Assembly: GCF_016925675.1 (NCBI RefSeq)
Contig: NZ_CP070506.1
Location: 3,284,501 to 3,348,500 of the forward strand
Source: Pseudomonas hygromyciniae
Lineage (GTDB): Bacteria > Pseudomonadota > Gammaproteobacteria > Pseudomonadales > Pseudomonadaceae
DNA: 64,000 nt
Reading direction: 5' to 3'
Numbering within the stretch: position 1 is the stretch's first letter; each line of letters begins with the position of its first letter. Below, in pieces: positions 61,159 through 64,000 of this stretch. Under the pieces are notes generated by a model. It worked only from the letters and a program-made list of their open reading frames with translations. It ran no database searches and was not told where the DNA came from. The position numbers and the translations under genes were made by a program.

Positions 61159-62369
61159 GGTGCGGTTCCTGTTGATGGGGCACAGTCTTGGAACACTACT
61201 TGCGCGGCGAGCAGTGCGTTGATCGATGCAGTGTCGAAACCGGCTTCACGCAGCACTTCGACGGTGTGCTCGCCCAGCAGTGGCGGCGGGCGACTGGCAG
61301 CGCCGGCATTGGCGCCAAACACCGGGGTCACGACCTGGCGCAGTGCGCCGAGTGTGGGGTGCGTGAGGGTCTCGGTCAGTTGGCTGTGCAATACCTGGGG
61401 GTCGGCGAAAACCTCATCGAGGGTATTGATGGGGCCAGCGGGTAAGCCGGCGTCGACGAACATGGCCGTCCATTCGCGCTTGCTGCGGGTTTTCAAGCGG
61501 CTCTCCAGAATGCCACGCAATTCGTCACGCCGTTCGACCCGCGCCTCATTGGTGGCGAAGCGTGGATCGTCCGGCAGCCCGGGCAAATCCAGCAGTACAC
61601 ACAGGCGCACCCACATGGCGGAGGTAATCGGCGCCAGATTAAGCGGGCCATCCTGGGTCTGGAATACGCCGTAAGGCGCAATCACCGAATGGGCGTTGCC
61701 GGTGCGACGCGGCACATCCCCCAGGCTGAGATAACGCTGGCCGTGCACACTCAACAACCCCACCAGGCTGGCCAGCAGCGAGGTGCTGACATGTTGGCCG
61801 CAGCCGGTGCGTTCACGCTCCAGCAGCGCGGCCAACACCGCGGTCACCAGCCACATGCCCGAGGTCAGGTCGCCGATGGCGGTGCCCGTGCGCGTCGGGT
61901 CGCCATCGCCGAAACCGGTCAGGCTCATCAGGCCCGAGTAGCCCTGGGCGATTTGGTCGAAGCCCGGCCAACTGCTCATCGGCCCGTCGCTGCCAAAGGC
62001 ATTGATGCTGCCCATCACCAGCCGTGGATTGCGGGCGCTGAGCACGTCATAGCCCAGGCCCATGCTGTGCAGGGTGCCGGGTTTGAAGTTCTCGATGACA
62101 ACGTCGGCGTCATCGATCAAGCGCTGGACGGTGGCCAGCCCCTTGGGGTTGCGCAGGTCAATGCACATGCCGCGCTTGTTGCGGTTGCAGGATAGGTAGT
62201 AGGTGCTCACCCCTCGGTCGAAGGGGCCCCAGGTACGGCTCATGTCGCCCGTCGGGCCGGGCTCGATCTTGATCACATCGGCGCCCAGGTCTGCCAGGAC
62301 CATGGTGCAGAACGGCCCCGACAGCGCGCGACTCAGGTCGACGATTTTCACGCCTTGCAAAGCTTGCAT
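61155..62369 (-). CDS. Class III CoA-transferase (CaiB/BaiF family)
   Basis: 404 residues. MQALQGVKIVDLSRALSGPFCTMVLADLGADVIKIEPGPTGDMSR is the family start, with the catalytic aspartate in GTAIGDLTSGMWLVTAVLAAL. IDLRNPKGLATVQRLIDDADVVIENFKPGT and FDQIAQGYSGLMSLTG are further signatures. It transfers CoA between an acyl-CoA and a carboxylate without ATP. With the next gene (decarboxylase-like) and MatC-type carrier it suggests import, CoA activation and decarboxylation of malonate, methylmalonate or a similar diacid; a propionyl- or acetyl-CoA donor could recycle. The diacid identity is inferred. Confidence 0.87.
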   Translation of the reverse strand: MQALQGVKIVDLSRALSGPFCTMVLADLGADVIKIEPGPTGDMSRTWGPFDRGVSTYYLSCNRNKRGMCIDLRNPKGLATVQRLIDDADVVIENFKPGTLHSMGLGYDVLSARNPRLVMGSINAFGSDGPMSSWPGFDQIAQGYSGLMSLTGFGDGDPTRTGTAIGDLTSGMWLVTAVLAALLERERTGCGQHVSTSLLASLVGLLSVHGQRYLSLGDVPRRTGNAHSVIAPYGVFQTQDGPLNLAPITSAMWVRLCVLLDLPGLPDDPRFATNEARVERRDELRGILESRLKTRSKREWTAMFVDAGLPAGPINTLDEVFADPQVLHSQLTETLTHPTLGALRQVVTPVFGANAGAASRPPPLLGEHTVEVLREAGFDTASINALLAAQVVFQDCAPSTGTAP

Positions 62370-62439
62370 AGGGTTCTCCAGTGAAGAACGCTTGGTGGGT
62401 TGTGGTCCGAGTCTAGGCGCCGTATCTCATAAACTAAAA

Positions 62440-62475
62440 ATATGATATTCCTCTGATCTCATCGGAAAATCATAT
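62440..62475. promoter_or_regulatory. Inverted repeat in the CoA-transferase / lysR intergenic region
   Basis: ATATGAT (62440-62446) and ATCATAT (62469-62475) are perfect inverted half-sites 22 bases apart, in an AT-rich 122-base gap between the divergent genes. LysR-type regulators bind such dyads near their own promoter. The second half-site lies 16 bases before the LysR start codon, compatible with autorepression. Confidence 0.5.
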
Positions 62476-62491
62476 GGCTCAAGAGGTACCC

Positions 62492-63409
62492 ATGGACCTG
62501 CGCCAACTGCGCTACTTCATCAAGGTCATTGAGTGCGGCAACATTACCCGCGCCAGTGAAGCGCTGCATATTGCACAGCCCGCAATCAGTCAGCAGATGC
62601 GCAATCTGGAACTGGATATGGGCATGCCGTTGCTTGAACGCAGCGTGCACGGAGTGGTCGCCACGGCGGCCGGGCAGACCCTTTACCGGCATGCCGTCGA
62701 GCTGCTGCGCCAAGCTGATGGCACCCAGGAACTGCTGCGCCAGGACGCCGACTTCCCGCAAGGTAAAGTCTCGGTCGGCATGCCATCGAGCACCGCGCGC
62801 ATGCTGGCCATTCCTCTGGCGCGCGCGATTGGCCGGCGTTATCCCGGCATCAAGCTGGAGTTGATCGATGCTCCCAGCGCCGAACTCGGGCGCCTGATCA
62901 CCGTGGGACGGGTGGCACTGGCAGTCAACGTAGACGTGGTCGAAACCCGTGGCATGGCGTTCCAGCGCCTGTTGACCGAAACCCTGTACCTGGTGGCGTG
63001 GCCGGCATTTGAATTGCCCGATGAACCGGTATCCATCGAGGCCTTGGCAAAGATGCCGCTGGTGCTGCCCTGTGCGCCCAATACCATTCGCAATCGGGTC
63101 GAGTTTGCCCTGCAGGAGGCCGGCCTCAAATGCGAGGTTGAGTTTGAAGCCAACTCCACCGACCTGTTGTTCTCAGCCGTCAAGGCGCAGTTGGGTGTCA
63201 CGATCCTGCCGTGGGCTGCGGCCCATGCCGAGTTGCCTCAGCACCGGCTCAAGCTGGCCAGGATCGATCATCGGCTGTTCAAGCGCGACCTTTCACTGTG
63301 CTGGCATGACACGGTGGTCGAGAGCAACGCGGTACAGAAGGTCAAGGCCACCATTCTTGAGCTGTTCGAGGAGTTCGGGCGCCAGCCGGGGTGGGCGGAC
63401 GGGCAGTGA
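62492..63409 (+). CDS. LysR-family regulator (Nac/CysB-like), probable regulator of the divergent CoA-transferase operon
   Basis: 305 residues from MDLRQLRYFIKVIECGNITRASEALHIAQPAISQQMRNLELDMGMPLLERSVHG, with AGAGG eight bases upstream; the start at 62474 adds six residues inside the inverted repeat. The LysR substrate domain follows (VSVGMPSSTARMLAIPLARAIGRRYPGIKLELIDAPSAELGRLI). Divergent placement makes it the likely activator of the CoA-transferase, crotonase and carrier genes. The inducer is probably their substrate or its CoA ester. Confidence 0.9.
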   Translation: MDLRQLRYFIKVIECGNITRASEALHIAQPAISQQMRNLELDMGMPLLERSVHGVVATAAGQTLYRHAVELLRQADGTQELLRQDADFPQGKVSVGMPSSTARMLAIPLARAIGRRYPGIKLELIDAPSAELGRLITVGRVALAVNVDVVETRGMAFQRLLTETLYLVAWPAFELPDEPVSIEALAKMPLVLPCAPNTIRNRVEFALQEAGLKCEVEFEANSTDLLFSAVKAQLGVTILPWAAAHAELPQHRLKLARIDHRLFKRDLSLCWHDTVVESNAVQKVKATILELFEEFGRQPGWADGQ

Positions 63410-63496
63410 CAAGAGGTCGGGGCTCGACGCGGGCGAATAAGCGCTACCATTGCCGCGCCTGGCCCACTGATCGGTTCAAATGAAGGAACAGAAGAC

Positions 63497-64000
63497 ATGA
63501 TCGAAACCCGCCTGCTGCGCCAGTTCATTGCCGTGGCTGAAGAGCTGCACTTTCATAAGGCGGCGATCCGCCTGCACATGGCTCAACCGCCGCTGAGCCA
63601 GGCCATCAACCGCCTGGAGGGCAAGCTGGGGTTCAGCCTGTTCAACCGCAGCAAACGCGGGGTAAAACTGACCCCGGCCGGTGACGCGTTCCTGCACGCC
63701 GCCTATAGCACCCTCAAGGAACTGGAGCTGGGCATCGAACACGCTCGCCAGGTGTCCGAAGGGATCGCGGGCACGTTGACCGTGACTGCCGTGTCGATCA
63801 GCTACTACGAGTCGCTGCTCAGTAGCCTGCGCCGATTTCGTGAACACTTCCCCAAGGTGCAATTGATCATCAAGGAGATGCCCTCCTCCAGTCAGGCCAA
63901 GGCGATTGTGGCGGGAGAAGCGGACATTGCCTTCATGCGCAAGTTGCCGATTTCGGCGCAAAACGTCGAGTCGCGCCTATTGCTGGATGAAGAGATCGTG
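63497..64000 (+). CDS. LysR-family regulator, 3' truncated by window edge
   Basis: 168 residues visible from MIETRLLRQFIAVAEELHFHKAAIRLHMAQPPLSQAINRLEGKLGFSLFNRSKRGVKLTPAG, a complete LysR helix-turn-helix. The beginning of the substrate-binding domain follows (TVTAVSISYYESLLSSLRRFREHFPKVQLIIKEMPSSSQAKAIVAGEADIAFMRK). The frame is open to the last base. GAAGGAAC lies upstream of the ATG. It follows the previous LysR gene by 87 bases but belongs to a different subfamily; its target is probably beyond the window. Confidence 0.88.
   Translation, partial: MIETRLLRQFIAVAEELHFHKAAIRLHMAQPPLSQAINRLEGKLGFSLFNRSKRGVKLTPAGDAFLHAAYSTLKELELGIEHARQVSEGIAGTLTVTAVSISYYESLLSSLRRFREHFPKVQLIIKEMPSSSQAKAIVAGEADIAFMRKLPISAQNVESRLLLDEEIV

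Noticed and set aside
1-64000. tRNA, rRNA, prophage, integrase or IS transposase genes
   Set aside because: None could be recognised on either strand; the mobile sequences seen are non-autonomous REP/BIME and structured repeats.

Overview
This roughly 61-63% GC window looks like chromosomal DNA of a Pseudomonas of the P. fluorescens group. The evidence is the codon use, XenA and NfsB homologues that I recognise almost residue by residue, abundant Pseudomonas REP/BIME palindromes (GTGGGAGCGGGC and TGTAGGAGCGAGC types), and a type II secretion / PhoX / Tat island arranged like the Pi-regulated xcp/tat-1 island described in P. putida. I saw no rRNA, tRNA, CRISPR array, prophage or transposase.

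Layout. 1-2.2 kb: 3' part of a GapN-like aldehyde dehydrogenase and a FUSC-family membrane protein. 2.5-6.3 kb: a 1253-residue protein of degenerate beta-sandwich repeats with an AT-richer, apparently swapped C-terminal module. 6.4-12.2 kb: TetR regulator divergent from a tightly overlapped MacB-type ATPase / permease / TolC / adaptor efflux operon. 12.2-17.3 kb: single genes (FAD/NAD(P) protein, royal-jelly/yellow family protein, OpuAC-like protein without signal peptide, ABM monooxygenase, NfsB). 17.5-25.7 kb: aromatic-compound oxidation genes (two-component p-hydroxyphenylacetate hydroxylase type, XenA with a divergent ArsR, PQQ quinohemoprotein dehydrogenase, outer-membrane channel, FeaR-like AraC regulator). 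25.7-30.6 kb: CHASE4-like/PAS/GGDEF/EAL protein, acyl-CoA synthetase and a gene remnant.

30.8-47.3 kb is one functional island. A complete type II secretion system (gspC to gspN, with gspK displaced) is headed by a Tat lipoprotein of the 5'-nucleotidase/SoxB fold (UxpA-like). A divergent PhoX phosphatase (UxpB-like) with twin-arginine signal and lipobox follows, then tatA and a tatB-tatC gene fusion. I find two 18-bp Pho-box-like sites, 55-60 bp before the start codons of the nucleotidase/gsp operon and of tatA, so phosphate starvation probably switches on substrate, inner-membrane exporter and outer-membrane secretion machinery together. Between phoX and gspK sit two ~296-bp inverted copies of a folded element whose stems differ by compensatory changes.

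47.4-57.4 kb is a nine-gene, tightly coupled cluster: MarR, FeeM-like N-acyltransferase, methyltransferase, VAO-type flavoprotein oxidase, AlkC/AlkD-like HEAT protein, peroxiredoxin, flavin-dependent halogenase-like enzyme, amidase, CPA2 antiporter. It is the best candidate here for an undescribed biosynthetic system with built-in self-protection. 57.4-58.9 kb is a decaying stretch: four tandem 160-bp BIME units run into a broken GNAT gene and an internally deleted azoreductase gene. 58.8-63.4 kb is a MatC-type carrier / methylmalonyl-CoA-decarboxylase-like crotonase / CaiB-type CoA-transferase set with a divergent LysR, followed by a second, truncated LysR gene.

Six otherwise well-preserved features are broken by 1-2 base indels, mostly +1 in G/C or A/T runs (p-hydroxyphenylacetate hydroxylase oxygenase, xenA, the quinohemoprotein dehydrogenase, gspH twice, the amidase, the GNAT remnant). 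That pattern suggests sequencing or assembly error in at least part of them, so I annotate those genes across the breaks.
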